Shown piece after piece: positions 1-7,138 of a stretch of 12,593 nt of DNA; the first letter of the stretch is position 1; the number at the start of each line of letters is the position of its first letter. The stretch is from contig JANYDV010000178.1 of the NCBI GenBank assembly GCA_025363505.1, positions 1-12,593 on the forward strand, in the 5' to 3' direction. The stretch is from Bacteroidota bacterium. GTDB taxonomy: Bacteria; Bacteroidota; Ignavibacteria; Palsa-1295. The notes beneath the pieces are model-generated. The model worked only from the letters and a program-made list of their open reading frames with translations, did not search any database and was not told the origin of the DNA. The translations under genes and the position numbers were made by a program.

Positions 1-1519
1 CTTGCTCGTCATTGCCATTGCCTTCGACAGCAACGCCAATGGTCTTGTATTGGTGTGCGGAGACATCGAGTGTCGAAGCATCAAAAATCTTCGGAGCCGA
101 ATACAAACCATACTCACGTACCGACCTGAGCATCGGCTTAATGATAATATAAAGCAACAAACCCGCAACCGCCGCAAGAAGCGGCAATGCAATAATACCA
201 AGCGTTCGCGACGACGGGTCTTCTAAGAGTGATATTTCTTTGTCATAAACAAGACGGATATTTAATCCTAACACAATTGCGGCAGTAAGCCACGAACCGA
301 TCTTTATCCAAATCGAATTCGCAAACTCACCCATTAATCGTTTGCTGCTCGTAAAATGGATGAGCGGGATCACCGCAAACGAAAGTTGCAAACTCAGCAC
401 GACTTGAGAGCTGATTAATAAACCAAGCGTCGAAGAATCGCCCATGATGCCAATGACTAATGCCGCAGGAATGATCGCCAGTGATCGGGTAATAATTCGA
501 CGCACAACAGGACGAATACGTAAATGCAGAAAGCCCTCCATCACGATTTGTCCGGCAAGTGTACCCGTGACGGTGGATGATTGTCCGCTTGCAAGCAAAG
601 CGACAGCGAATAATATTCCGGCGAACGCTGTGCCGAGCAATGGCGAAAGCAACGTATGTGCCTGCCCAATTTCGGTGACTTCAATCCCCTTTGTAAAAAA
701 CACCGATCCTGCTAAGATCAAGATCGCGGCATTGATAAAGAATGCACCATTGAGCGCAATGAACGCATCGTAGAAATTAAACTTGCATGCCTCACGCTTT
801 CCTGCATCATCTAGCCCAAACTCCCGCGTTTGTACCAACGCCGAATGTAAATATAAATTATGTGGCATCACCGTAGCACCAATAATCCCGATAGCAATAA
901 CCAAACTCCCAATAGGAAGTGTCGGCACCAGTCCCGTTGCAACATCACCCCAGTTCGGCGACGCTAAAATAATTTCTGTCAAAAAGCATCCGCCGATCAG
1001 TAGCACCATTGCAATAATACCGGCTTCGAGTTTTCGCATACCAAGTCGTTGCAAGCCAAGCAACACAAACGCATCGAAAGCGGTGATACAGACACCCCAA
1101 AACAGAGGCAACCCAAACAAAAGATTAATAGCAATGGCTGTGCCCAACACTTCGGCAAGATCGCAGGCGACAATTGCTATCTCACACAATATCCACAGTG
1201 CAATCGTTACAGGCTTGGGATATTCATCACGGCACGACTGCGCAAGGTCGCGCCCGGTAACGATACCAAGCCGCGCCGACAGCGTCTGCAACAGCAGTGC
1301 CATCAGGTTCGATAACACTAACACCCAAAGTAGTGCGTACCCAAATCGTGCGCCGCCTTCAAGATCGGTTGCCCAATTCCCCGGATCCATATACCCGACA
1401 CTCACTAAATAAGCAGGACCACCAAAGGCGAGTAACCGTCGGAAGAAACTAATACCGGTCCCCGTTTTCGGGACCGACACTGATTTATGTACCTCCGATA
1501 GTGAGATATGATCTTTCAT
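1..1519 (-). CDS. mntH: Nramp-family Mn2+/divalent metal transporter with C-terminal UspA-like extension (3' end outside window)
   Basis: Inner-membrane, proton-coupled importer of Mn2+ or other divalent metals by family knowledge. Reading from ATG at 1519, the protein shows the helix-1 motif DPGN (residues 45-48, in GYMDPGNWATD) and the helix-6 motif MPH (218-220), the metal-site segments of Nramp transporters. The later stretches SSQVVLSLQLSFAVIPLIHF and EGFLHLRIRP also fit the family. The frame stays open to base 1, giving 506 visible residues, well beyond the roughly 410-450 of a plain MntH. From about residue 491 a soluble region starts (YKTIGVAVEG), resembling the first strand of a UspA domain, as in known longer Nramp-Usp proteins; the domain is truncated by the window edge. 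The start overlaps the stop of the upstream small gene by four bases (ATGA), which supports this start and suggests translational coupling. The Nramp assignment is firm; the Usp identification rests on about 15 residues and is less certain. Confidence 0.93.
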   Translation of the reverse strand, partial: MKDHISLSEVHKSVSVPKTGTGISFFRRLLAFGGPAYLVSVGYMDPGNWATDLEGGARFGYALLWVLVLSNLMALLLQTLSARLGIVTGRDLAQSCRDEYPKPVTIALWILCEIAIVACDLAEVLGTAIAINLLFGLPLFWGVCITAFDAFVLLGLQRLGMRKLEAGIIAMVLLIGGCFLTEIILASPNWGDVATGLVPTLPIGSLVIAIGIIGATVMPHNLYLHSALVQTREFGLDDAGKREACKFNFYDAFIALNGAFFINAAILILAGSVFFTKGIEVTEIGQAHTLLSPLLGTAFAGILFAVALLASGQSSTVTGTLAGQIVMEGFLHLRIRPVVRRIITRSLAIIPAALVIGIMGDSSTLGLLISSQVVLSLQLSFAVIPLIHFTSSKRLMGEFANSIWIKIGSWLTAAIVLGLNIRLVYDKEISLLEDPSSRTLGIIALPLLAAVAGLLLYIIIKPMLRSVREYGLYSAPKIFDASTLDVSAHQYKTIGVAVEGNGNDEQ

Positions 1520-1752
1520 CCTTGTGATCGTAACGCTTCGTGAAGAATATTTTTTGTTTCTTCGATCTTTGTTCTTAATGCTACAATTTCGGAGGGATTT
1601 ACACTTTTAGTTGTAGGTTTTTGGTAATAGAGTTCAAGCGAGTTCAGCTCGATCAACATATCTGTTAAAATAGTTAATGCCGTTCCCAGACGACCTTTTG
1701 TTTCGCCTTTCATAAAAATTTCGTCTTCTAAGAGTTTGCTGTAACCACTCAT
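1516..1752 (-). CDS. Small helical protein of unknown function, coupled to mntH
   Basis: A 78-residue protein that I do not recognise. It has no signal peptide, no transmembrane segment and no cysteine. It reads as two charged, probably helical segments (about residues 4-42 and 52-75) separated by a short Lys/Thr/Ser/Pro linker, so a small coiled-coil or helical hairpin is plausible. The ATG at 1752 overlaps the stop of the upstream small gene by four bases, and its own stop overlaps the mntH start in the same ATGA arrangement. That double coupling is the main reason to believe it is a real gene. It could be an accessory or regulatory peptide for the transporter, but this is inferred from position only. 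It could also be a chance frame in a long mntH leader. Confidence 0.6.
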   Translation of the reverse strand: MSGYSKLLEDEIFMKGETKGRLGTALTILTDMLIELNSLELYYQKPTTKSVNPSEIVALRTKIEETKNILHEALRSQG

Positions 1753-1964
1753 AGGGCAAACTCCGAAAAACTTGGTGTTGGGGCAAAACCATAACGACGC
1801 TCAAACATCCTACTGCGTCGGCGTCTGTTCGATTGGACATCAAAAACAACAATCGGGTCGCATCGCTCGATCGAACGCATCGCATTGACAGCCGGAGCCG
1901 CAAACGACAACAGTAAAAAGAGAATCACCTTGGATATAAAATTTTTCATTGCAAAAGACAACAT
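1749..1964 (-). CDS. Small exported protein of unknown function at the head of the mntH operon
   Basis: Up to 71 residues from ATG at 1964. A second ATG at 1949 gives 66 residues beginning MKNFISKVILFLL, which fits a signal peptide better: basic start, hydrophobic core and a possible cleavage after AVNA. A TTG at 1967 is also in frame but unlikely. The mature part would be about 43 residues and very basic in the middle (NRRRRSR), with one cysteine and a Phe/Pro/Ser-rich tail. It matches no family I know. Its stop overlaps the next gene's ATG by four bases, so it looks like the first gene of a three-gene transcription unit ending in mntH. The signal-peptide shape and the overlap support it; the short length and lack of recognisable homology argue for caution. 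Several overlapping frames exist in the region, but they lack this linkage. Confidence 0.5.
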   Translation of the reverse strand: MLSFAMKNFISKVILFLLLSFAAPAVNAMRSIERCDPIVVFDVQSNRRRRSRMFERRYGFAPTPSFSEFAL

Positions 1965-1989
1965 CAAAACAGCTTCATATTGTTCTCTG

Positions 1990-2006
1990 CTTTCCTTGAG
2001 GGAAAG
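1990..2006. promoter_or_regulatory. Inverted repeat in the divergent intergenic region
   Basis: CTTTCC and GGAAAG form a perfect 6-base inverted repeat around a 5-base centre (TTGAG). It lies 26 bases upstream of the first ATG of the mntH-side operon and 63 bases upstream of the plus-strand gene at 2070. It could be an operator for a metal-responsive repressor or a leader hairpin. A 6-base repeat is short enough to occur by chance, and it does not match an MntR or Fur consensus that I can recognise. No convincing full promoter was seen in 1965-2069, only near-matches to the Bacteroidota -7 box on each strand. Confidence 0.2.
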
Positions 2007-2069
2007 ATAGCATTAATCTATTTGCAGGAAAGTTGTTAAATTTCTACAAGTAATTAACTAAAAAAACTT

Positions 2070-2306
2070 ATGTCACATTCAGCTTCAAAAATAGTTCAAG
2101 TTGAACTTGAACATTTAGAAATGATCGGACAGCAATTCAATGCTATTGTTACTGAATTGGAGATAGACATTCGTGCGGCAGTAACACCCGAAGGAAAGTT
2201 AGCACTGCGAATGCTTCAGCAGATCGCACAATCGGGGGTCAATGCCGCGAGCACAGCACACGAATCAATGATACGCTCAAGTCTCGAACATCAAAGCTCA
2301 CACTAA
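2070..2306 (+). CDS. Small hypothetical helical protein
   Basis: A 78-residue protein with no family that I recognise. It is Glu/Gln/Ala-rich, lacks Cys and Trp, has no signal peptide or membrane helix, and appears helical throughout: residues 5-35 would make one amphipathic helix and 39-75 a second. The ATG is preceded by an A-rich stretch (AACTAAAAAAACTT) rather than a Shine-Dalgarno sequence, which is common in Bacteroidota. It is divergent from the mntH-side operon and is followed after 8 bases by the DUF3147 gene, so the two are probably cotranscribed. The even amino-acid composition and tight packing support a real gene; nothing shows its role. Confidence 0.6.
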   Translation: MSHSASKIVQVELEHLEMIGQQFNAIVTELEIDIRAAVTPEGKLALRMLQQIAQSGVNAASTAHESMIRSSLEHQSSH

Positions 2307-2310
2307 GGAG
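2305..2310 (+). promoter_or_regulatory. Shine-Dalgarno site of the DUF3147 gene
   Basis: AAGGAG lies four bases before the ATG at 2315 and overlaps the upstream stop codon TAA (2304-2306). It stands out because most other starts in this window have A-rich leaders or overlap the preceding gene. It fixes the start of the membrane protein and suggests termination-linked reinitiation from the small gene before it. Confidence 0.6.
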
Positions 2311-2314
2311 AGAA

Positions 2315-2671
2315 ATGGATTACAGAACCATCCTCAAAGTAATTCTTACGGCAATTATCGTGGTAGCCGTGTTAGAAATATCAAAGCGCTCCCGTTTCAT
2401 TGCCGCTATTATTATCTCACTTCCTCTGACATCAATACTTGCGCTTAGTTGGTTATATATTGATCAACCGGAAAAAGAACCAGTTGCATCCCTGTCAATG
2501 AATATTTTTTGGGCAGTCATACCTTCGTTGGCATTTTTTCCTATCTTTGCTTTGCTGTTGCGTTCTTCACAGTTTTCCTATCCCATCTGCCTATTATTTG
2601 CATGTGTTGCAACTGCCGGTATTTATTACCTATACTATTTTGTATTACGGTTGTGTAATGTTAGCATTTGA
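2315..2671 (+). CDS. DUF3147-family small integral membrane protein
   Basis: A 118-residue inner-membrane protein of unknown function with four predicted helices (about residues 5-22, 28-48, 61-82 and 90-112). The segment LEISKRSRFIAAIIISLPLTSILALSWLYID, given here only by its key parts KRS (24-26), SLPLTS (35-40) and WLYI (46-49), followed by SMNIFWAVIPSLAFF, matches the DUF3147 pattern I remember. The length is typical of that family. It follows the 78-residue gene by 8 bases with a good ribosome site. It converges on the GT9 gene with only 15 bases between the two stops, and I see no hairpin terminator there. Membership is recalled from motif resemblance, not from a search. Confidence 0.8.
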   Translation: MDYRTILKVILTAIIVVAVLEISKRSRFIAAIIISLPLTSILALSWLYIDQPEKEPVASLSMNIFWAVIPSLAFFPIFALLLRSSQFSYPICLLFACVATAGIYYLYYFVLRLCNVSI

Positions 2672-2686
2672 GGTTTATTGATCGCT

Positions 2687-3682
2687 TCAGATTGAAACAT
2701 ATTTCTTAATATTCTTTAGTACACTCTGAACACTAATATCCTCCATACATTGATGGGTATGGATCGGGCACTCATTCGAGCCATGCGACGAACACGGGCG
2801 GCACCATAAATTCTCGGCTCCAATGCTCAACCCTGACTCAGCACGCGGAGCAAAACCAAATTCCGCTATCGTAGGTCCGAATATGTCAATTACCGGAGTA
2901 CCCGTAGCAACAGCAATGTGAACAGGAGCACTGTCATTAGAAATGAGTACGTCAAGATGTTGGATAACTGCCCCCGATTGCTCAAGTGACAGTTTAGATA
3001 AATAATTAATACTTCTATTTTTCAATAAGTTAACGGACGTTAATAGCTCCGTATCAACATCATTTTCTTTGCCTATCCAGACGACAGACATCCCTTTTTC
3101 CAACAGGATATTTGCAAGTCCGATAAAATAGCTTGCCTTCCACCGTTTTGTTTTCCACACGCTCCCGGGCGCTATACCTATAATAGGACGAGATAAAGTC
3201 GTAAAATCGCTTGGTAATAAATGATCTGGAAAATAGAGCTTGGGCAACGAAGAAACAACAGACTCTGGCTGCAATGCTTCGGCAAATCGGACGGCTATTC
3301 TCGCTTGGTCATCTCCGTTTTGGGGCAGGATATGCCGCGTAAAGGCACTATGAGCGACCATACCGAGCTTGATAGTTACATTCAGCCTCTTGACCAGCTC
3401 AAGTGTACGAATCGAACTGTGCAGACAAACAACAGCGTCAAATCCCATCGTATTTAATTCTTTGGCTTTCGACTCTATACCCGCTCTCCCTGATTCTTCA
3501 CCGTATTTATCATAGGCAATAACAGTGTTAATAGCAGGAGCATATTGCAGTAATCTGACAGATTCGGGTCTGACCAAATAGACGATATTGCAAGAAGGGT
3601 CAGCACTCTTGAGTGCTTCGGCAAACGCAATCGAAATAATTACATCGCCAATAAATGCCGGTTGAATAACAAGGACATTCAT
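2687..3682 (-). CDS. Glycosyltransferase family 9 (heptosyltransferase-like)
   Basis: A 331-residue cytoplasmic enzyme of the GT9 family, which transfers heptose or related sugars from ADP-sugars to the LPS inner core on the inner face of the inner membrane. Family motifs are PAFIGDVI (8-15), with D13 at the position of the proposed catalytic base in WaaC/WaaF, APGSVWKTKRW (171-181) and SNDSAPVHIA (248-257) followed by TGTPVIDIFGPT. A four-cysteine tail segment (C294, C297, C305, C312) resembles that of many heptosyltransferase II-like proteins. The frame is open further upstream to 3754, but ATG at 3682 is chosen because the protein then begins directly at the first Rossmann strand (MNVLVIQPAFIGD) and the ATG shares one base with the acyltransferase stop (TGATG). 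The actual sugar and acceptor are unknown. Confidence 0.92.
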   Translation of the reverse strand: MNVLVIQPAFIGDVIISIAFAEALKSADPSCNIVYLVRPESVRLLQYAPAINTVIAYDKYGEESGRAGIESKAKELNTMGFDAVVCLHSSIRTLELVKRLNVTIKLGMVAHSAFTRHILPQNGDDQARIAVRFAEALQPESVVSSLPKLYFPDHLLPSDFTTLSRPIIGIAPGSVWKTKRWKASYFIGLANILLEKGMSVVWIGKENDVDTELLTSVNLLKNRSINYLSKLSLEQSGAVIQHLDVLISNDSAPVHIAVATGTPVIDIFGPTIAEFGFAPRAESGLSIGAENLWCRPCSSHGSNECPIHTHQCMEDISVQSVLKNIKKYVSI

Positions 3683-4473
3683 CAAAGATTTTTCCAGCGG
3701 CGATGTTGCCAAAGCCAGTATTCCGGGTGCTTGATGATCATCGCTTCGAGACAAGAAGCATGAGCTTGCGTCAGCGATTCGATAGTATCACTCGCCGATC
3801 TCTCGATCTTACGAAAGGTGATTGAATAGCCACGATTGCTATTCAAAATACACTCGGCAAAAAGCATCTCCGCACCACTCGCCAGCGCAAGCCGCGCCGG
3901 TCCTTCAAACGTGGGTACCGATGTATTGAGAAATCGTACTCGCACACTTTCTGATGGTGCTGCTTGATCGGCGAGGATTGCGATGCACTTCCCTTCGCGA
4001 AGTGTCCGGAGCATCCGATAGGCGTTATCAGTATTAATCAATGTATTACCCGAACGAAGGCGAAGATGTTCAAGAAAACGCTCGGTAACCGAAGTCTGAA
4101 TATTTTTTCTGACAATCGCAAAATTTGAATGCAAACTCATTGCCCCCGAAAGTGCAAGCCACTCCCAATTTGCATAGTGCGCCGCCACGACGATCAGCCC
4201 TTTGCCTGCGGCAAGGGATTCGTGGTAGAGTTCGGGATTTGTCATTTCCGTCTGTTCGGATATCGCTTTTAGTGAGCCAAAGCGAAGGTAGATCATCTCG
4301 GCAAACACTCGCCCTAAATTGTCGTAAGATTTTTTTGCAATCACTCCAATCTCACGATCGGAATGATGAGGAAAGGCTCGTTTGAGATTTTCAATCGTAA
4401 TTGTTTTGCGAACCCCAATCACATAACTCAAACGAGCGATGATAATCCCGACGAGTACCAGCAGCGATCTCAT
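3682..4473 (-). CDS. LpxL/HtrB-family lipid A biosynthesis acyltransferase
   Basis: A 263-residue membrane-anchored acyltransferase of the LpxL/LpxM/HtrB superfamily, which adds secondary acyl chains to lipid A precursors or related lipids. The catalytic HX4E motif is present as H99-Y-A-N-W-E104, preceded by GKGLIVVAAH. Other family features are a hydrophobic N-terminal anchor (about residues 4-20), ENLKRAFP (28-35), the LADQ segment near residue 170, and FEGPARLALASGAEM, resembling the family's F.G.A..PA.LA block. It is somewhat shorter than the usual 290-310 residues. ATG at 4473 is preferred over an in-frame TTG one codon upstream. It starts 9 bases after the GWxTD gene's stop and overlaps the GT9 gene by one base, so the three genes are probably one transcript. 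The acyl donor and acceptor cannot be told. Confidence 0.92.
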   Translation of the reverse strand: MRSLLVLVGIIIARLSYVIGVRKTITIENLKRAFPHHSDREIGVIAKKSYDNLGRVFAEMIYLRFGSLKAISEQTEMTNPELYHESLAAGKGLIVVAAHYANWEWLALSGAMSLHSNFAIVRKNIQTSVTERFLEHLRLRSGNTLINTDNAYRMLRTLREGKCIAILADQAAPSESVRVRFLNTSVPTFEGPARLALASGAEMLFAECILNSNRGYSITFRKIERSASDTIESLTQAHASCLEAMIIKHPEYWLWQHRRWKNL

Positions 4474-4482
4474 CAAGCGATG

Positions 4483-5910
4483 TTATTGCGTCCGTCTGGC
4501 TTCGTTTGAGTACCAATTAGGTTGATACACTTCGCCTTGCACATTCGAATGCACCAATTGGTAGTTTCCGCCGCCACGTCTATCGACAAACACAAACTCG
4601 GGGCGAAAGCCACCACTGAGCTTCAAACGCTGACTGGTGTATTGCCAGATCGTATAAGGCTTTGAATCAATTGCAAAAGGCTGTGCTTCGATCTGATCGG
4701 GTTTGCCGAATTCGATCATTACCCGACCACGATCAGTTGTCCATCCCGGGACTTTCATAAATGAGAATTGCTTATTCGCATCAGCAACACGAGATAGCAT
4801 CGCACGGTATCCACTCAATGGTTTGGCGTTTGGCGTTTGCTTATCGGAGGTTCTCCAAAAATTAAAGAGAAACATCCGTTTTGATTCGACGTCTTTCAGT
4901 TTTTTATACTCTTTCGGCGTATTGCTCGGTGCTCCGTAAAATGATTGCGTTGCATGCTCATCAAGTTCTAACTCGCTCATCGATTTAAAGTCTGAGGTCA
5001 GATAGAGTGTGTTCTCATCAAGCGGTGCCGCAGATGTTTGTTCCGGCGCAGGCTCTTCGAGTTGTATGCCACTATCATAATAAAATATGCGCTGCACTTT
5101 TGCATCAGCCACGCCATTGTGCATCAGTGTCAGTTCGAGCACATAACTATCACTCGGAAGACCATCTATTTCTGCTGAGCCTAAGACCGGGACTGAGGTG
5201 ATAGACAGTGTAATTGGTTGCGAGGCTTTGTACATCTCATGCCCTTCGCCATCAAGAACACGTAACTGCACTTCAGCTTTATCGCTTGCATAGTTGCCAT
5301 TCGGCAATGTTAATTCGGTATAATAATAGAGCTTGTTGTAATTATCTCCATAAATATTCGATGGATTTGGCATTACCATATATCCAACCTTCTCGAAAAA
5401 ATTAGCATTATCCTTTGTCGGCTTCAGCGAAGTAGCCAGTTCGATACCGTTAAATTGAAATTTATTTGCATTCCTTTTTGGTACAAATATTTGACGGCGA
5501 ATCGTATCCGAAACACCATTGGGTTCTTGGGGGGCGAGGATAAGAAGAGCGACAGTATTTGGTTGCGCGGCAACCTTAAACATTGCACCATCAATAATCA
5601 CATCACTTTGTTGTTTCTCAAGAGCTTCGCGTGTACCGGAAAATTGTTTGAATTTATGTATCTGAACACTCGCAACCGGTTTCCCTTCTTGCAATATTTC
5701 GATTACACCGTAGATTTTTGCTTCCCACTCGCTGCCATGCTGCTCAAACTTTAACCCTTTTTGAATGATACTATAATAGACTTCAATCTGAACAGAATCA
5801 TTATTTCGCATAAACGACACAGCGTCAAGATAGGTCATATCTTGACGAGACTGTGCAAACAATACGCTGCTGCAGATGAGAAAACTGACAATGAGAATAA
5901 TTTTTTTCAT
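4483..5910 (-). CDS. Exported GWxTD-domain protein
   Basis: A 475-residue exported protein with the GWxTD domain, a domain of unknown function common in Bacteroidota, Ignavibacteria, Acidobacteria and relatives. The N-terminus (MKKIILIVSFLICSSVLFAQ) is a clear signal peptide with likely cleavage after FAQ; there is no acceptable lipobox at C12. Residues 25-300 look like beta-rich, periplasmic immunoglobulin-like material. The C-terminal domain (about 340-465) contains the diagnostic GWTTDRGRVMIEFGKP from residue 389, and ends with a Gly-rich VFVDRRGGGNYQLVHS segment typical of the family. The frame is open 33 codons further upstream, but ATG at 5910 is chosen because it places the signal peptide at the very start and the extension would run back through the terminator of the PorV-like gene. 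It is the first gene before the acyltransferase and GT9 genes. Confidence 0.93.
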   Translation of the reverse strand: MKKIILIVSFLICSSVLFAQSRQDMTYLDAVSFMRNNDSVQIEVYYSIIQKGLKFEQHGSEWEAKIYGVIEILQEGKPVASVQIHKFKQFSGTREALEKQQSDVIIDGAMFKVAAQPNTVALLILAPQEPNGVSDTIRRQIFVPKRNANKFQFNGIELATSLKPTKDNANFFEKVGYMVMPNPSNIYGDNYNKLYYYTELTLPNGNYASDKAEVQLRVLDGEGHEMYKASQPITLSITSVPVLGSAEIDGLPSDSYVLELTLMHNGVADAKVQRIFYYDSGIQLEEPAPEQTSAAPLDENTLYLTSDFKSMSELELDEHATQSFYGAPSNTPKEYKKLKDVESKRMFLFNFWRTSDKQTPNAKPLSGYRAMLSRVADANKQFSFMKVPGWTTDRGRVMIEFGKPDQIEAQPFAIDSKPYTIWQYTSQRLKLSGGFRPEFVFVDRRGGGNYQLVHSNVQGEVYQPNWYSNEARRTQ

Positions 5911-5934
5911 AATACCAACGATGAATCTTGAGTC

Positions 5935-5967
5935 GAAATATACGAATAAACTGCAGTTTGTTGCAAA
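5935..5967 (-). promoter_or_regulatory. Candidate Bacteroidota-type promoter for the GWxTD operon
   Basis: On the minus strand, TTTG (5967-5964) is followed by 21 bases and then TATATTTC (5942-5935), against the Bacteroidota primary-sigma pattern TTTG-N19-21-TAnnTTTG. Only the last base of the -7 box differs. Transcription would begin about 18 bases before the ATG at 5910. The -33 element lies inside the U-tract of the terminator of the upstream gene, so transcription would stop and restart within about 40 bases. Confidence 0.4.
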
Positions 5968-6002
5968 TAAAAACGCCTTTTCGACAAAGTCAAAAAGGCG
6001 TT
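5965..6002 (-). terminator. Rho-independent terminator after the PorV-like gene
   Basis: AACGCCTTTT (5972-5981) and AAAAGGCGTT (5993-6002) make a perfect 10-base stem, extended inside by GAC/GTC after one mismatch, leaving an AAA loop. On the minus strand the stem is followed by the U-rich tract TTTTTATTT. It lies 22 bases past the PorV-like stop at 6025. There is no T-run after the hairpin on the plus strand, so it acts in the minus direction only. It separates the receptor/PorV region from the lipid operon. Confidence 0.9.
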
Positions 6003-6024
6003 GATACACATAAAACGAATGATA

Positions 6025-7110
6025 TTAACGGAATTGAGTGCTGATCGTCACACGATGAATCGAGCCGAGCGACTTTGTGGTATTGATCGCATAATCAATC
6101 GAACCCATAAAGTCTTCACTCTTAAACTTAAAACCTGCACCAAGACCAAGACCTAATTGATCTTGATTGAAGCCATAACCGGCGCGGATAGCAACCATAT
6201 CATTCCAGATATACTCACCGCCAAGATTATAGGTTTCCGGTCCGTCGGAGTGAGCAGCAAAGTCAAAACCAACATTCAGTTTCTGATCTTGCGATTCACC
6301 TTGGAAGACGTCAGTCCCGATACCAATACGAAACGACAACGGCAACGAGTAGCTACTCGTCACCAATTTAGCATTGTTCTTTGCAGCCGTAGAGTTCGCA
6401 TCATTTTGCGCGAGCACTGATAACGAATTGCCTTGGAAGCTAGGATCAGAGCCAAGATTCGACAATGCCAACGATATTTTCAAATGATAGAAATCGGTCT
6501 GATAAAGCGAACCCGCATCAAAGCCGATTCCCTCTGCACTAAGATCAAGAATGGCACTTCTGATGAACTTTACGGTAGCTCCGAATGAGAATCGGTCGGT
6601 CAGTGCACCCGCAAGTGTTACGCCGATTGACATATCGTTTGCATTAAACGTACCTGCATTAATATCTTTGGCTATGGTCGCTTTATCGAGCGTACCATTA
6701 TCGAGCACGGTCATGCTCACACCAAATCGGTAGCGATCACTCAGCGGAATAACTGCCGCAATAAAGTTATGGGTTATACCGGCAAACCACGCCGTGTAGG
6801 ATGCACTGGCATTGATGCCTTGCAAGCGAGCCACACCGGCAGGGTTCCAATACAACGCTGTAATATCATCGGCTAATGCACTGAAGCCTCCAGCCATACC
6901 CATTGCTCGTGCGCCGACGCCGATCTTTGTAAAGAGCGACCCGCCCGAACCTACGTTGGTGAAGTCTGCTGCGGTCGTACTTCCGGTTTGTCCATTGGCA
7001 GTCATTGCCAATGATACCAGTCCGACGATCATCAGTGATTTCAGTGTGAGACGTGTGTGTTTTGCTGAACTCATCACCATCGTGCTTGTAATAAATTTGA
7101 AGTAAGTCAT
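6025..7110 (-). CDS. PorV/PorQ-family outer-membrane beta-barrel protein
   Basis: A 361-residue outer-membrane protein of the PorV/PorQ (FadL-like barrel) family. After an N-terminal signal peptide ending near residue 40 (AMTANGQ), the mature start carries the family hallmark, with key parts GVGARAMGMAGGFSALA (64-80), DDITALYWNPAGVARLQG (81-98) and SYTAWFAG. The rest is alternating beta strands rich in Gly and aromatic residues, and the last residues are TISTQFR, near an aromatic barrel end. In type IX secretion PorV shuttles C-terminal-domain substrates to the attachment complex; many family members outside that role are uncharacterised. ATG at 7110 gives an unusually long n-region; ATG at 7080 or 7074 would give more normal signal peptides. 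A terminator precedes it, so it probably has its own promoter despite lying only 76 bases after the giant gene. Confidence 0.9.
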   Translation of the reverse strand: MTYFKFITSTMVMSSAKHTRLTLKSLMIVGLVSLAMTANGQTGSTTAADFTNVGSGGSLFTKIGVGARAMGMAGGFSALADDITALYWNPAGVARLQGINASASYTAWFAGITHNFIAAVIPLSDRYRFGVSMTVLDNGTLDKATIAKDINAGTFNANDMSIGVTLAGALTDRFSFGATVKFIRSAILDLSAEGIGFDAGSLYQTDFYHLKISLALSNLGSDPSFQGNSLSVLAQNDANSTAAKNNAKLVTSSYSLPLSFRIGIGTDVFQGESQDQKLNVGFDFAAHSDGPETYNLGGEYIWNDMVAIRAGYGFNQDQLGLGLGAGFKFKSEDFMGSIDYAINTTKSLGSIHRVTISTQFR

Positions 7111-7129
7111 TCGTTCTCTATCTGCAACT

Positions 7130-7137
7130 CAAAGGTA
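7130..7137 (-). promoter_or_regulatory. Candidate -7 box of the PorV-like gene
   Basis: TACCTTTG on the minus strand is an exact match to the Bacteroidota -7 element TAnnTTTG. It lies 19 bases before the ATG at 7110 and directly after the terminator of the giant gene. No TTTG was found at the expected -33 distance, so the call rests on one element and its position. If real, its leader would be very short for the 7110 start and more comfortable for the 7080 or 7074 starts. Confidence 0.35.
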
Positions 7138-7138
7138 G

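Noticed and set aside
444..1412. Long plus-strand open frames opposite mntH
   Set aside because: The minus strand encodes an unmistakable Nramp protein through the whole stretch; the plus-strand frames have low-complexity Ser/Pro/Asn composition and no family resemblance.
1634..1903. 89-codon minus-strand frame across the two small genes
   Set aside because: Its Arg-rich, featureless product and lack of linkage to neighbours make it weaker than the two frames joined by ATGA overlaps.
2672..2686. Bidirectional terminator between the convergent DUF3147 and GT9 genes
   Set aside because: The 15-base gap and its flanks contain no stem followed by a T-run on either strand.
3683..3754. Upstream extension of the GT9 gene to 3754
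   Set aside because: It lies inside the acyltransferase coding region and adds residues before the first Rossmann strand. ATG at 3682 gives the standard family start and a 1-base TGATG overlap.
5911..6009. Upstream extension of the GWxTD gene to 6009
   Set aside because: It would bury the signal peptide 33 residues inside the protein and start within the terminator hairpin of the preceding gene.
6993..7013. 8-base inverted repeat CATTGGCA/TGCCAATG in the PorV-like gene
   Set aside because: It lies inside the signal-peptide coding sequence, and one or two repeats of this size are expected by chance in a window this long.
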